A stretch of 64,000 nt of DNA from Rhizobium rhizogenes (GCF_002005205.3 NZ_CP019701.2:2590501-2654500); one strand, 5' to 3'; numbered from the stretch's first letter, positions 1 through 9,349 are shown. Translations and numbers: made by a program. The notes: a model not told the origin generated them from the letters alone.

Positions 1-1
1 C

Positions 2-3000
2 AAGGTGGCGGATGTCGAGCGGCATTTCGGCTTCGACCCCAACAGCCACTCCGGCCGCATCCTGCAGAACACGCTGGAAGCCTATCCGCGTGACGATCTC
101 TTCCAGATCGAGACCGATCTTCTGATCCGTTTCATCGAGCAGATCATGGAACTGAGCGACCGTCCGCGTGTGCGGGTCCTTGCGCGTATCGACCGTTTCG
201 ACCGCTTCGTTTCCGCCATCATCTTCGTGCCGCGCGAGGAATATAATTCCTATGTGCGCGAGAAGATCGGCGATTATCTGAGCAAGGTCTATGACGGACA
301 TATCTCCGCCTATTACCCCGCCTTCCCTGAAGGCGCCGTCGCCCGCGTCCATTTCATCGTCGGCCGCACGGAAGGCAAGACGCCGCGCATTGCCCAGGAC
401 AAGCTTGAAGACGCCGTCAGCGACATTGCGGCGCGCTGGATAGACCACTTTATTGGCTTGTCGGAACCGGGCGCACCGGTGCTGGAGGTGGATCAGGCCT
501 ATCAGGAAGCCTTCACGCCCGAAGAGGCGATCGGCGACATGCCGGATATTCTGGGCGCGGCAAAGGGTGAACCGGTCCGCATTGAATTCTATCAGCAGGA
601 AGGCCAGTCGCCCGAGACGCTGTCGCTGAAGATCTTCCACCGCGATGGCCATCTGCCGCTTTCGCGGCGTGTGCCGCTGCTCGAAAATCTGGGCTTCAAC
701 GTCATCAGCGAACGTACCTTCGATATCGGCGTCGTTGCGGATGGCGAAAAGCGCGATATCGTGCTGCACGACATGGAACTGTCCGTCGCTGCGGGCACGG
801 CGCTCGATCTGCCACATTACGGGCCGAAACTCGAGGAGGCCTTCCTTGCCGCCTTCTCCGGCAAGGTGGACAATGACAACTTCAACCGTCTGATCCTTGC
901 CTGCGGCCTCACCGTGCGCGAAGTCTCCGTGCTGCGCGCCTATGCCCGGTATCTGCGCCAGACCGGCATCGTCTATTCGCAGGAGCATATTTCCGAAACG
1001 CTCTACAAATATCCGGCCATTTCCCGGAATATTTTCGCACTGTTCAAGGCTGGTTTCGATCCCTCTGTCGATGAAAAGAAGCGGCTGAAAAAGCTCGCCG
1101 AGATACACAAGGCAATCGAAGCGGCCCTAAGCGGCGTTCCCAATCTCGATGAGGACCGCACCCTCAGACGTTACGTCAACGCCATCGACGCGACGCTGCG
1201 CACCAACTACTTCCAGAAAAATGCCGATGGCACACCACGTGACATTCTGGCGTTCAAGTTCGATCCCAAACATCTTGACGGCCTGCCCGATCCGCGCCCC
1301 TTCCGCGAAATCTTCGTTTACGGAACCGAGGTCGAAGGCGTGCATCTGCGCTTCGGCAAGGTCGCGCGTGGTGGCCTGCGCTGGTCGGATCGCGGCCAGG
1401 ATTACCGCACGGAAGTGCTCGGCCTCGTCAAGGCACAGCAGGTCAAGAATGCGGTGATCGTTCCGGTCGGCGCCAAGGGCGGCTTCTTCCCGAAGAACCT
1501 GCCGGCCGGCGGCTCCCGCGACGAGGTCTTTAATGCCGGCCGCGAGGCCTACAAGACCTATATCCGCACCCTGCTGTCCATCACCGACAATATCGTCGAT
1601 GACGCCATCATACCGCCTGCCGATACGCTGCGGCTCGACGGTGACGACCCCTATTTCGTTGTCGCCGCCGACAAGGGAACGGCAACCTTCTCCGATACGG
1701 CAAACGGCCTTGCCCGCGAAGCCGGCTTCTGGCTGGACGACGCCTTCGCATCGGGCGGTTCCGCCGGTTACGACCACAAGAAAATGGGCATCACCGCCCG
1801 TGGTGCATGGGAAACGGTAAAGCGCCATTTCCGTGAAATGGACACCGACATCCAGACCACACCCTTCACTGTGGCGGGCGTAGGGGATATGTCCGGCGAC
1901 GTCTTCGGCAACGGCATGTTGCTGTCGGAAAAGATCAGGCTTATCGCCGCCTTCGATCACCGCGACATCTTCATCGATCCCGACCCCGATACCGACAGGT
2001 CCTTCGCAGAGCGCAAGCGGCTTTTCGAACTGCCGCGTTCCAGCTGGCAGGATTATGACCGCTCGGCCCTTTCCGCCGGCGCAATGATCATTTCCCGCTC
2101 GGAAAAATCGGTGACGCTGACGCCGGAAGCCGTCTCTGCCATCGGTATCGACAAATCCGTCGCCACGCCCTTCGAGATCATGACCGCCATTCTGAAGGCA
2201 CCGACCGATCTCCTCTGGTTCGGCGGCATCGGCACCTATATCAAGGCGGCGGTGGAAACCAATGCCGAGGTGGGTGACAGGGCGAACGACCCCATCCGCG
2301 TCAACGCCACCGAACTGCGCGCCAAGGTCATCGGCGAAGGCGCCAATCTCGGCATCACCCAGAAGGGCCGCATTGCCTATGCGCTTTCGGGCGGGCGATG
2401 CAATTCCGACGCCATCGACAACTCGGCCGGGGTGAACTCCTCCGACGTCGAAGTCAACATCAAGATCGCGCTTGCCTCCGCCGTTAACAGCGGCCGCCTG
2501 ACGATGCCGAAGCGCAATCAGCTTCTTGCCTCCATGACGCCGGAAGTGGCGCAGCTGGTGCTGCGCAACAACTACCTGCAATCACTGGCGATCTCGCTGA
2601 CGGAACGGCTCGGGCTTGCAAACCGCGAAGAACTTGGCCGCCTGATGGGCGCATTGGAGGCAACCGGGCAGCTGAACCGCAAGGTGGAAACCCTGCCTGA
2701 TAATGCCGAGTTCAGCGAAAGATACGCCTCCGGCAAGCCGCTGACCCGGCCGGAAATCGGTGTGCTGCTGTCCTATGCCAAGCTGACGCTGTTCGACGCA
2801 CTGGTGGCGAGCCCGCTGCCGGATGAGCCTTATCTCCAGCATCTGCTCGTCGACTATTTCCCGGCCAAGATGCAGAAGAACTATGCGGACGATATCAAGG
2901 CGCATCGCCTGCACCGCGAGATCGTTGCAACCGCGCTCGCCAATGCCGTCGTCAACCGCGGTGGCCCGGGCTTCGTGCAGAAACTTGCCGATGCCAGCGG

Positions 3001-3733
3001 ATTATTGGCGGCCGACGTCGTGAAAGCGGCCGTCATCGTTGAAGATGGTTTCGGTCTCAAGCGCCTTTGGGCAGAGGTCGATGCACTTGACGGCAAGGTT
3101 GGCGGCCAAGTCCAGAACGGGCTTTATGCCACGATCACCCGCATCTTCTCCGATGCGAGCAGGCTATACCTGCAAACGGGAAGCGCGGCGACGGGCGACA
3201 TGGCGACCGAGATCGAGCGTCTGAAGACCGCGATCAAGACGCTGTCGCCGGCAGCGGCGAAATATCGCCGCGAACTGGGCGTGACAGAAATCGACGGCGT
3301 TCCTTCCACTCTTCTGGAGGAGCTGGATACGCTTTCCCTGCTGGTCTATGTGCCTGAAATCATGCGCATTGCCGAAAGTGCGGGCACAACGCTTGCCCGC
3401 GCCGCCGAAAGCTATGCCACCGTATCCTCGACCTTCCGTGTGGCACGCCTGCTGGATGCCAGCCAGCGCATCGCACCGGCCGATCATTACGAGAGCCTGG
3501 CTCTTCTGCGCAGCCAGGACCAGATCTCCTCGTCCAGACGCCGGATCGTCATCTCTGCATTGACGGAATATGCGAAAGAGAAAGATCCGGTTCAGGCCTG
3601 GTATGCCGCCGACCGCGTGCGGGTGAACCGCATCGTCTCCGAGCTGGGCGCGCTCAGCGAAAGCGGTGATACCAACCTTGCCCGCCTGACCGTGGCGGCG
3701 GGGCTGCTTGGCGATATCGTTCAGGCGCGCTGA
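2..3733 (+). CDS. NAD-specific glutamate dehydrogenase (large type), 3' part
   Basis: This is the C-terminal three quarters of a large NAD-dependent glutamate dehydrogenase, which deaminates glutamate to 2-oxoglutarate plus ammonium in the cytoplasm. The reading frame is open from the first bases of the window, so the 5' end lies outside. About 1,240 codons are present, whereas members of this bacterial family are usually about 1,600 residues. The central catalytic region is recognisable from the segment GAKGGFFPK (about 1467-1496), which carries the expected lysines, and from the glycine-rich dinucleotide-binding stretch around 2220-2360 (GGIGTYIK, GEGANLG). The upstream part, from about 180 to 450, has the ACT-like regulatory character of the family. 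The gene stands alone and is followed by a strong inverted repeat. Confidence 0.93.
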   Translation, partial: KVADVERHFGFDPNSHSGRILQNTLEAYPRDDLFQIETDLLIRFIEQIMELSDRPRVRVLARIDRFDRFVSAIIFVPREEYNSYVREKIGDYLSKVYDGHISAYYPAFPEGAVARVHFIVGRTEGKTPRIAQDKLEDAVSDIAARWIDHFIGLSEPGAPVLEVDQAYQEAFTPEEAIGDMPDILGAAKGEPVRIEFYQQEGQSPETLSLKIFHRDGHLPLSRRVPLLENLGFNVISERTFDIGVVADGEKRDIVLHDMELSVAAGTALDLPHYGPKLEEAFLAAFSGKVDNDNFNRLILACGLTVREVSVLRAYARYLRQTGIVYSQEHISETLYKYPAISRNIFALFKAGFDPSVDEKKRLKKLAEIHKAIEAALSGVPNLDEDRTLRRYVNAIDATLRTNYFQKNADGTPRDILAFKFDPKHLDGLPDPRPFREIFVYGTEVEGVHLRFGKVARGGLRWSDRGQDYRTEVLGLVKAQQVKNAVIVPVGAKGGFFPKNLPAGGSRDEVFNAGREAYKTYIRTLLSITDNIVDDAIIPPADTLRLDGDDPYFVVAADKGTATFSDTANGLAREAGFWLDDAFASGGSAGYDHKKMGITARGAWETVKRHFREMDTDIQTTPFTVAGVGDMSGDVFGNGMLLSEKIRLIAAFDHRDIFIDPDPDTDRSFAERKRLFELPRSSWQDYDRSALSAGAMIISRSEKSVTLTPEAVSAIGIDKSVATPFEIMTAILKAPTDLLWFGGIGTYIKAAVETNAEVGDRANDPIRVNATELRAKVIGEGANLGITQKGRIAYALSGGRCNSDAIDNSAGVNSSDVEVNIKIALASAVNSGRLTMPKRNQLLASMTPEVAQLVLRNNYLQSLAISLTERLGLANREELGRLMGALEATGQLNRKVETLPDNAEFSERYASGKPLTRPEIGVLLSYAKLTLFDALVASPLPDEPYLQHLLVDYFPAKMQKNYADDIKAHRLHREIVATALANAVVNRGGPGFVQKLADASGLLAADVVKAAVIVEDGFGLKRLWAEVDALDGKVGGQVQNGLYATITRIFSDASRLYLQTGSAATGDMATEIERLKTAIKTLSPAAAKYRRELGVTEIDGVPSTLLEELDTLSLLVYVPEIMRIAESAGTTLARAAESYATVSSTFRVARLLDASQRIAPADHYESLALLRSQDQISSSRRRIVISALTEYAKEKDPVQAWYAADRVRVNRIVSELGALSESGDTNLARLTVAAGLLGDIVQAR

Positions 3734-3749
3734 TCGGCAGTCTTGAAAA

Positions 3750-3778
3750 CACCATCCGGGTTATCGGCCCGGATGGTG
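3750..3778. other. Strong stem-loop after the glutamate dehydrogenase gene
   Basis: An 11-bp perfect inverted repeat, CACCATCCGGG / CCCGGATGGTG, with a 7-base loop begins 16 bases after the dehydrogenase stop codon. The following bases are ACAAACG, so there is no U-tract and it is not a canonical intrinsic terminator. It may be a transcript-stabilising 3' stem-loop or a weak terminator. Confidence 0.5.
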
Positions 3779-3842
3779 ACAAACGAAGCGGATGACCGAC
3801 ATCCCGCACTCTATCCTTCCCGATTATCCGATAGGACGATGA

Positions 3843-5219
3843 ATGACTGTCCCCTCCCAAAACGCGGAAACAGTGGTTGCCAAACGCGGCATCTGGGGCT
3901 GGGTCATGTTCGACTGGGCGGCGCAGCCGTTTTTCACCGTCGTCACCACCTTCGTTTTCGGGCCTTATTTCGTCGCCCGGCTCACCGATGATCCGATTTC
4001 GGCACAGGCGACATGGAGCAATATGGCGACGGTCTCCTCGATCATCATCGCCCTCTTCTCGCCCATCCTCGGCTCCATCGCTGATCAATCCGGCGCGCGC
4101 AAGCCGTGGATCGCCTTTTTTGCCGTCATCAAGATCGTCAGCCTTTTCTTATTGTGGTTTGCGGCGCCGGGTTCCCCGATCATCCTGCCGATCATCTGCA
4201 TGATCCTCGCCTCGATCGCGGCGGAATTCTCGATTGTCTTCAACGATTCCATGATGCCGCGACTGACCAACCCGCAAAATGTCGGGCGCATTTCCAATCT
4301 CGCCTGGGGGCTGGGTTATCTCGGCGGCATGGTAGTGCTGATTGCGGTGGTGACACTTCTGGCCGCGAGCCCGCAGACCGGGCTGACCATCGCCGGCATC
4401 AAGCCGCTCTTCGGTCTCGACCCCGCAATCGGTGAGGACGCCAGAATAACCGGCCCGCTCGCAGCACTCTGGTATCTCATCTTCATATTACCGATGTTTC
4501 TGTTGACCCCGGACGCCGAAAAGGGCCTGCCGTTCAAGGCCGCGATCCGTTCAGGGCTGGGGGAGCTAAAAATCACGCTCCGCGAGCTGCGCTACCGCCC
4601 CGTGCTTTTGCGGTTCCTGATCGCACGCATGCTCTATCAGGACGGCGTCAATGGCGTTCTCATACTCGGCGGCGCCTTTGCCGCCGGCATGTTCGGCTGG
4701 GCGACGATGGAAATCGGCCTCTTCGGCATTCTCCTCAACGTCGTCGCCATCGCGGGCTGTTTTGCCGCCGGGCGCGTCGATCAGAAACTCGGTTCGCGCA
4801 TCACCATCCTCATCAGTCTGGTGCTCCTGCTGCTGGCCACGCTCGGCATCGTCTCCACGGAAAAGGGATCGACCCTGTTCGGCTGGATACAATTATCCAC
4901 GGTAGACAATGGCGGCATCTTCGCCACCGGCGCGGAAAAGGCCTATCTGCTCTATGGCGTGCTGATCGGCCTCGCCTTCGGCCCCGTTCAGGCCTCGTCA
5001 CGCTCTTATCTCGCCCGCAATATCACCGTGGCGGAAGCCGGCCGCTATTTCGGCATCTACGCGCTTTCCGGGCGCGCCACGAGTTTCATGGCGACGCTGT
5101 CGTTTTCCATAGCGACCTATATAAGCGGCTCCGCCCATATTGGCATGGCCACGCTCATCGTGTTCCTGGGAGCTGGATTCCTGCTGCTGCTGCGCGTGCC
5201 TGAACGCGCCGCAAGTTGA
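3843..5219 (+). CDS. MFS transporter of the UMF1 (Atg22-like) family
   Basis: This is a 458-residue polytopic inner-membrane protein with about 11-12 hydrophobic segments spread over its whole length. The N-terminal motif WGWVMFDWAAQPFF followed by VTTFVFGPYF is typical of the UMF1 branch of the major facilitator superfamily, related to yeast Atg22. Its substrate cannot be told from sequence; relatives are often annotated as effluxers without proof. It lies 109 bases after the glutamate dehydrogenase, on the same strand but beyond a stem-loop, so co-transcription is uncertain. It converges on phaR. I chose the ATG at 3843 because the family motif begins about 30 residues later. Confidence 0.82.
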   Translation: MTVPSQNAETVVAKRGIWGWVMFDWAAQPFFTVVTTFVFGPYFVARLTDDPISAQATWSNMATVSSIIIALFSPILGSIADQSGARKPWIAFFAVIKIVSLFLLWFAAPGSPIILPIICMILASIAAEFSIVFNDSMMPRLTNPQNVGRISNLAWGLGYLGGMVVLIAVVTLLAASPQTGLTIAGIKPLFGLDPAIGEDARITGPLAALWYLIFILPMFLLTPDAEKGLPFKAAIRSGLGELKITLRELRYRPVLLRFLIARMLYQDGVNGVLILGGAFAAGMFGWATMEIGLFGILLNVVAIAGCFAAGRVDQKLGSRITILISLVLLLLATLGIVSTEKGSTLFGWIQLSTVDNGGIFATGAEKAYLLYGVLIGLAFGPVQASSRSYLARNITVAEAGRYFGIYALSGRATSFMATLSFSIATYISGSAHIGMATLIVFLGAGFLLLLRVPERAAS

Positions 5220-5270
5220 CCGATCTAAAGCCAGAGATGCGCGGGAGACAACGCGCTCGGCATGGTCAAC

Positions 5271-5298
5271 GTCATCCTCTGGCTTGACCTGAGGATGA
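5271..5298. repeat. Intergenic palindrome, probable copy of a dispersed repeat
   Basis: The gap between the MFS gene and phaR (5220-5403) holds an imperfect palindrome with arms TCATCCTC (5272-5279) and GAGGATGA (5291-5298) around GGCTTGACC. I recall very similar intergenic sequences recurring in Agrobacterium and related genomes, but only this copy is visible here. It might act as a bidirectional transcription end between the convergent genes. Apart from this the gap shows nothing I can interpret. Confidence 0.45.
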
Positions 5299-5403
5299 TG
5301 GGGGATGTTTTCAACAGCTTAGTCTGCGATCAGAAAACTGCATCGCAGACATGGGCGAGCGAAGCCGGAACAGCGCGCCACTTCCGGCGTACTCCTCACG
5401 CCA

Positions 5404-5979
5404 TCACAGCTGGTCGAGCTTTTGCTGCAATGCGCGCAGCTGCGCCTTCAGCTCATCAATTTCGGATGCATTCGGCTTGCGGGTTTCCTTGGGCGCCTGC
5501 GGCATTGCGAAAGGCGTGAAACCCTGCATCGCCTGCCGAAACAGTTCCGTATTGCGGCGGATCTGCTCTTCCATCATTTGCAGCGGCGCCTGAAAATTGC
5601 GGGCAAGAGAGCCGTCGCCAAAAGCCTTGGCCATATGCTCCTGCATCTGGCTCTGCTGGTCGGAGAACGTCTTCATCGAATGTTCGAGGAAGGTCGGCAC
5701 GACCATCTGCATCTGGTCGCCGTAATAGGAGATCAGCTGCCGCAGAAACGCCGTCGGCAACAGCGTATTGCCGGTTTTGGCCTCCTGTTCGACGATGATC
5801 TGCGTCAGGACAGCATGGGTAATATCTTCGGACGACTTGGCATCCTGGACCTTGAAGTCCTCGCCGCGCTTGACCATCTGCGCCAGATCATCAAGCGTCA
5901 CATAGGTGCTGGTGCCGGTGTTGTAGAGCCGCCGGTTGGCGTATTTTTTAATGATTGTTTCGCCGTCGTGTTTCGCCAT
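5404..5979 (-). CDS. phaR: Polyhydroxyalkanoate synthesis regulator PhaR
   Basis: This is a 191-residue DNA-binding regulator of polyhydroxyalkanoate storage. The N-terminal PHB/PHA accumulation regulator domain is clear (residues about 8-70, with IIKKYANRRLYNT and STYVTLDDLAQMV). A PHB_acc segment follows (FLRQLISYYGDQMQ), and the protein ends in a short predicted coiled coil (EIDELKAQLRALQQKLDQL). An open frame extends to 6207, but the ATG at 5979 directly follows a strong AGGAGG and starts exactly where the family begins. The gene is divergent from phaA. Homologues bind PHA granules and repress phasin and other pha genes, leaving DNA when polymer is present. Confidence 0.93.
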   Translation of the reverse strand: MAKHDGETIIKKYANRRLYNTGTSTYVTLDDLAQMVKRGEDFKVQDAKSSEDITHAVLTQIIVEQEAKTGNTLLPTAFLRQLISYYGDQMQMVVPTFLEHSMKTFSDQQSQMQEHMAKAFGDGSLARNFQAPLQMMEEQIRRNTELFRQAMQGFTPFAMPQAPKETRKPNASEIDELKAQLRALQQKLDQL

Positions 5980-6045
5980 GCCCGCCTCCTCGCGATGATG
6001 GTATTTTTTTGTTTTTTGGTGTTCTTGCTCTTCCCGGCTCAAAGT

Positions 6046-6117
6046 GTATGCGCAAAACAAGCCCTCTGACAAATGTTTTGTGCATCGCAACAGTTTGTTT
6101 TTTGCGCAGCAATTTTT
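6046..6117. promoter_or_regulatory. Candidate PhaR operators between phaR and phaA
   Basis: The 243-base divergent spacer holds TGC-rich, AT-flanked elements: TTTTGTGCATCGCAACA (6076-6092), TTTTTTGCGCAGCAATTTTT (6098-6117) and a weaker TATGCGCAAAAC near 6048. PhaR proteins are known to bind TGC-rich sites of this general kind, including upstream of their own gene. Assigning these particular sites to PhaR is inference. Confidence 0.45.
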
Positions 6118-6222
6118 CGCAAGATTCCCGGGTGATTTAGCAACATCTTTTAAAGCAACTTTCGGCATTTGACTTGTATTGAAAGCTTTGCCAGTCTCCG
6201 CCCGCATGTGAGGAGAATAGAG

Positions 6223-7404
6223 ATGACCCTGCCTTCAATCGTGATTGCCAGCGCTGCGCGCACCGCCGTCGGCTCTTTCAATGGCCATTTCGCCAATACG
6301 CCAGCCCATGAACTCGGGGCGACCGTTATCGGCGCGGTGATGGAACGTGCCGGCATCACGGCAAACGAAGTCGATGAAGTCATTCTCGGTCAGGTGCTGA
6401 CGGCAGGCGAAGGGCAGAACCCGGCGCGGCAGGCGGCAATGAAGGCCGGCATTCCACAGGAGGCAACCGCCTTCGGCCTCAATCAGCTCTGCGGCTCCGG
6501 CCTGCGCGCCGTGGCCCTCGGCATGCAGCAGATCGCGACCGGCGACGCGAACATCGTCATTGCCGGCGGGCAGGAATCCATGTCCATGGCGCCTCACTGC
6601 GCCCATTTGCGCAGCGGCGTGAAGATGGGCGATTTCAAGATGATAGACACCATGCTCAAGGACGGTCTGACCGACGCCTTTTACGGTTACCACATGGGCA
6701 TCACCGCCGAGAATATCGCCCGCCAATGGCAACTCTCCCGCGATGAACAGGATCAGTTCGCCGTCGCATCGCAAAACAAAGCCGAAGCGGCGCAGAACGC
6801 CGGCCGCTTTACGGACGAGATCGTCGCCTTCACGGTCAAAGGCCGCAAGGCCGATATCGTCATCGATGCTGACGAACATATCCGCCATGGAGCTTCGCTG
6901 GAAACCATGGCCAAGCTACGCCCCGCCTTTGACAAGGAGGGCACTGTCACGGCCGGCAATGCCTCCGGCCTGAATGATGGCGCAGCCGCCGCACTTTTGA
7001 TGTCTGAACAGGAAGCCGCAAAACGCGGCATCAAGCCGCTGGCGCGCATCGCCTCCTGGGCAACGGCGGGCGTCGATCCCCAGATCATGGGCACCGGGCC
7101 CATTCCTGCCTCTCGCAAGGCGCTGGCCAAGGCCGGCTGGTCGATCAATGATATCGGCCTTGTGGAGGCCAACGAAGCCTTTGCCGCCCAATCCTGCGCA
7201 GTGGTGCGCGAGCTGGGCCTCGATCCGGCCATTGTCAACGTTAATGGTGGGGCAATCGCCATCGGCCATCCAATCGGTGCTTCCGGCGCACGCGTCCTGA
7301 ACACGCTGATTTATGAGATGCGCCGCCGCAACGTATCGAAGGGCCTCGCAACACTCTGCATCGGCGGCGGCATGGGCGTCGCCATGTGCATCGAGGCGCT
7401 CTGA
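6223..7404 (+). CDS. phaA: Acetyl-CoA acetyltransferase (beta-ketothiolase)
   Basis: This thiolase condenses two acetyl-CoA to acetoacetyl-CoA, the first step of polyhydroxybutyrate synthesis. It is 393 residues, the normal length. The acylated cysteine lies in [10 protein letters not shown] (about residue 90). The histidine motif [16 protein letters not shown] and the second cysteine in TLCIGGGMG are both present. The open frame begins earlier at 6169, but the ATG at 6223 has AGGAG 10 bases upstream and matches the family N-terminus ([17 protein letters not shown]). It is divergent from phaR and precedes phaB by 167 bases, forming the conserved phaAB pair of rhizobia. PHA synthase itself is not in the window. 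Confidence 0.95.
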   Translation: MTLPSIVIASAARTAVGSFNGHFANTPAHELGATVIGAVMERAGITANEVDEVILGQVLTAGEGQNPARQAAMKAGIPQEATAFGLNQLCGSGLRAVALGMQQIATGDANIVIAGGQESMSMAPHCAHLRSGVKMGDFKMIDTMLKDGLTDAFYGYHMGITAENIARQWQLSRDEQDQFAVASQNKAEAAQNAGRFTDEIVAFTVKGRKADIVIDADEHIRHGASLETMAKLRPAFDKEGTVTAGNASGLNDGAAAALLMSEQEAAKRGIKPLARIASWATAGVDPQIMGTGPIPASRKALAKAGWSINDIGLVEANEAFAAQSCAVVRELGLDPAIVNVNGGAIAIGHPIGASGARVLNTLIYEMRRRNVSKGLATLCIGGGMGVAMCIEAL

Positions 7405-7460
7405 AGCCGCTATACGGCTTTCCAAAAATCAATTCCGGTTCGGTGAACAATAGGGTAGAA

Positions 7461-7479
7461 GCGGCCTCCCATTGGCCGC
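7461..7479. other. Stem-loop in the phaA-phaB spacer
   Basis: GCGGCC (7461-7466) can pair with GGCCGC (7474-7479) across a 7-base loop. No T-run follows, so this may tune readthrough from phaA to phaB rather than end transcription. The remaining 167-base spacer shows no clear promoter. Confidence 0.3.
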
Positions 7480-7571
7480 ATTTCTGTGGCCGTTGAGCAC
7501 GACAAACAGGTTGAGCAGGATGAAGCATCGCGCATGAGCAGGCGCTTCAGTGACAGGTCATGGAGGCCGAT

Positions 7572-8297
7572 ATGAGCCGGGTTGCGTTGATTTCCGGCGG
7601 GACAAGCGGCATAGGCGCCGCGATTGCCCGCGCCCTGCAGGCAGCCGGCTACCGGGTGGCCGTCAACTACGCGTTCACGACGGACCGGGCGGAAGCCTTC
7701 CAGAAGGAAACCGGCATCCCTGCATATCAGTGGGACGTACGCGACTATGACGCCTGCGCAAATGGCATCGCGAAGGTGGAAGAGACCTTCGGGCCGGTCG
7801 AAATCCTTGTCAACAATGCCGGCATCACCCGCGATGCCATGTTTCACAAGATGTCGCCGCAGCAGTGGCGCGAGGTGATCGATACCAACCTTACCGGCGT
7901 GTTCAACATGACACATCCCGTCTGGCCGGGCATGCGCGACCGCGGCTTCGGCCGTATCGTCAATATTTCCTCCATCAATGGCCAGAAGGGGCAGGCCGGC
8001 CAGACCAATTATTCCGCCTCGAAGGCAGGCGATATCGGCTTCACCAAGGCGCTCGCCCAGGAAGGCGCCAGCCGCAACATCACGGTCAACGCCATCTGCC
8101 CCGGTTATATCGGCACCGAGATGGTGAGAGCGATACCGGAGAAAGTCCTGGCTGAACGGATCGTGCCGCAGATTCCGGTCGGGCGGCTGGGTGAACCGGA
8201 GGAGATCGCCCGCTGCGTGCTGTTTCTGGTGTCAGACGAGGCCGGCTTCATAACCGGTTCCACGATGACGGCGAATGGCGGGCAATATTTCGCCTGA
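7572..8297 (+). CDS. phaB: Acetoacetyl-CoA reductase (SDR family)
   Basis: This is a 241-residue short-chain dehydrogenase that reduces acetoacetyl-CoA to (R)-3-hydroxybutyryl-CoA with NADPH, the second step of polyhydroxybutyrate synthesis. It has the nucleotide-binding GGTSGIG (residues about 9-15), the NNAG motif, the catalytic serine in NISSINGQKG and the tyrosine and lysine of NYSASKAG. An in-frame ATG at 7560 exists, but the ATG at 7572 is preceded by GGAGG at the right distance and gives the standard length. Position downstream of phaA supports PhaB over the closely related FabG. Confidence 0.93.
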   Translation: MSRVALISGGTSGIGAAIARALQAAGYRVAVNYAFTTDRAEAFQKETGIPAYQWDVRDYDACANGIAKVEETFGPVEILVNNAGITRDAMFHKMSPQQWREVIDTNLTGVFNMTHPVWPGMRDRGFGRIVNISSINGQKGQAGQTNYSASKAGDIGFTKALAQEGASRNITVNAICPGYIGTEMVRAIPEKVLAERIVPQIPVGRLGEPEEIARCVLFLVSDEAGFITGSTMTANGGQYFA

Positions 8298-8446
8298 CGA
8301 CGGCAAACTTGACCCGCTCGGCCGCACAAGCGGTAAACTTTTCGTGATGTCTATCGCTCCGATTTTGGTGCACACAAAAACTTGAGCACGAAAAACCGGA
8401 AAATGACAATCGCTAAGCTAATGAAAATACGATAGTTTTTGTATAG

Positions 8447-8463
8447 TTTAGAATGAATCTAGA
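8447..8463. promoter_or_regulatory. Irr-box (ICE)-like motif upstream of bfd-bfr
   Basis: TTTAGAATGAATCTAGA resembles the iron-control element bound by the rhizobial regulator Irr, which I recall as TTTAGAA-N3-TTCTAAA. The left half matches fully and the right half has two mismatches. It lies about 100 bases before bfd in an AT-rich 265-base gap. Irr is known in Rhizobiaceae to repress iron-storage genes when iron is short, so the position makes sense, but the match is imperfect. Confidence 0.4.
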
Positions 8464-8494
8464 AATCTCCGGCCGATTCAAAAATAGGTTTTTC

Positions 8495-8524
8495 TTGACA
8501 TTTGGTGTCCTGTTTTGGTTTAAG
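8495..8524 (+). promoter_or_regulatory. Candidate sigma-70 promoter for bfd-bfr
   Basis: TTGACA (8495-8500) is a perfect -35 box. Eighteen bases later TTTAAG (8519-8524) is a weak -10 match. It sits 39 bases before the bfd start codon. No other promoter in the 8298-8562 gap looks better. Confidence 0.45.
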
Positions 8525-8562
8525 AACGAAAACAACGTGTTGCGTCATACAGGCAGTCCATC

Positions 8563-8874
8563 ATGCTGGTTTGCAGCTGCAATTACATCACCGATCACGA
8601 TATCCGGGACGTCATCAACGAACTCCTCGATGAGGACTGTTGGCAGCTGATTGTTCCTGCAAAAGTGTATCACGCCATGGAAAAACGCGGTCGCTGCTGC
8701 GGCTGTTTTCCGACCGTTGTCGACCTGATCATCAAGACCACCGAAGAATATCACGCCCGTCGCCACTCGACTGAGGCCGATGTTTTTGATTTTATGTCCC
8801 GCTTGAAGCGATTCCATGAAGAGAACAGGAGAGCGGACATTGAAAGGCGACAAAAAAGTCATCGAGCGGCTTAA
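8563..8874 (+). CDS. bfd: Bacterioferritin-associated ferredoxin
   Basis: This is a 103-residue [2Fe-2S] protein that reduces the iron core of bacterioferritin so that stored iron can be released. The four cluster cysteines fit the family pattern: C4-x-C6 at the N-terminus and C45-x2-C48 (GRCCGC). The spacing between the pairs is a few residues longer than in E. coli Bfd. It directly precedes bfr and overlaps its start region by 35 bases, so the two are certainly co-transcribed. A small tail rich in charged residues follows the ferredoxin domain. Confidence 0.88.
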   Translation: MLVCSCNYITDHDIRDVINELLDEDCWQLIVPAKVYHAMEKRGRCCGCFPTVVDLIIKTTEEYHARRHSTEADVFDFMSRLKRFHEENRRADIERRQKSHRAA

Positions 8875-9325
8875 CGAGGCCCTTTTTCTCGAACTCGGCG
8901 CGGTGAACCAATATTGGCTTCATTACCGGCTGCTGAACGACTGGGGCTACACCAAGCTCGCAAAGAAGGAGCGCGCAGAATCCATCGAAGAGATGCAGCA
9001 CGCCGACAAGATCATCGATCGTATCATCTTCCTTGAAGGTCATCCCAACCTTCAGACCCTTGCTCCCCTGCGCATCGGACAGAACGTCAAGGAAGTACTC
9101 GAGGCCGATCTGGCCGGTGAATACGACGCCCGCACCTCCTACAAGAAGTCCCGTGACATCTGTCACGAGGCCGGCGACTACGTCTCCATGAAGCTGTTCG
9201 AAACCCTGCTGATCGACGAGGAAGGCCATATCGACTTCCTCGAAACCCAGCTCGAACTGCTCGGCAAGATCGGCGAGGAAAAATACGGCCAGCTCAACGC
9301 CGATTCCGCCAACGAAGCGGAATAA
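8840..9325 (+). CDS. bfr: Bacterioferritin
   Basis: This is a 161-residue haem-containing ferritin that oxidises Fe2+ at a di-iron site and stores it in a 24-mer shell. From the TTG start at 8840 the residue numbers fall exactly on the known positions: ferroxidase ligands E18, E51, H54, E94, E127 and H130, and haem ligand M52. An in-frame ATG at 8816 would add eight residues, but AGGAG lies just upstream of the TTG and the family N-terminus ([16 protein letters not shown]) starts there. The start lies inside the 3' end of bfd, so translation of the pair is probably coupled. Confidence 0.93.
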   Translation: MKGDKKVIERLNEALFLELGAVNQYWLHYRLLNDWGYTKLAKKERAESIEEMQHADKIIDRIIFLEGHPNLQTLAPLRIGQNVKEVLEADLAGEYDARTSYKKSRDICHEAGDYVSMKLFETLLIDEEGHIDFLETQLELLGKIGEEKYGQLNADSANEAE

Positions 9326-9349
9326 GCTCTCAGCATCGGACAGGGAAAA

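Noticed and set aside
1127..2581. 484-codon minus-strand open frame inside glutamate dehydrogenase
   Set aside because: It is a shadow of the plus-strand gene in GC-rich DNA: low-complexity G/V/D/R composition, no recognisable family, and the plus frame encodes a clear enzyme.
3750..3778. Intrinsic terminator after glutamate dehydrogenase
   Set aside because: The stem is perfect but no T-run follows, so I list it only as a stem-loop.
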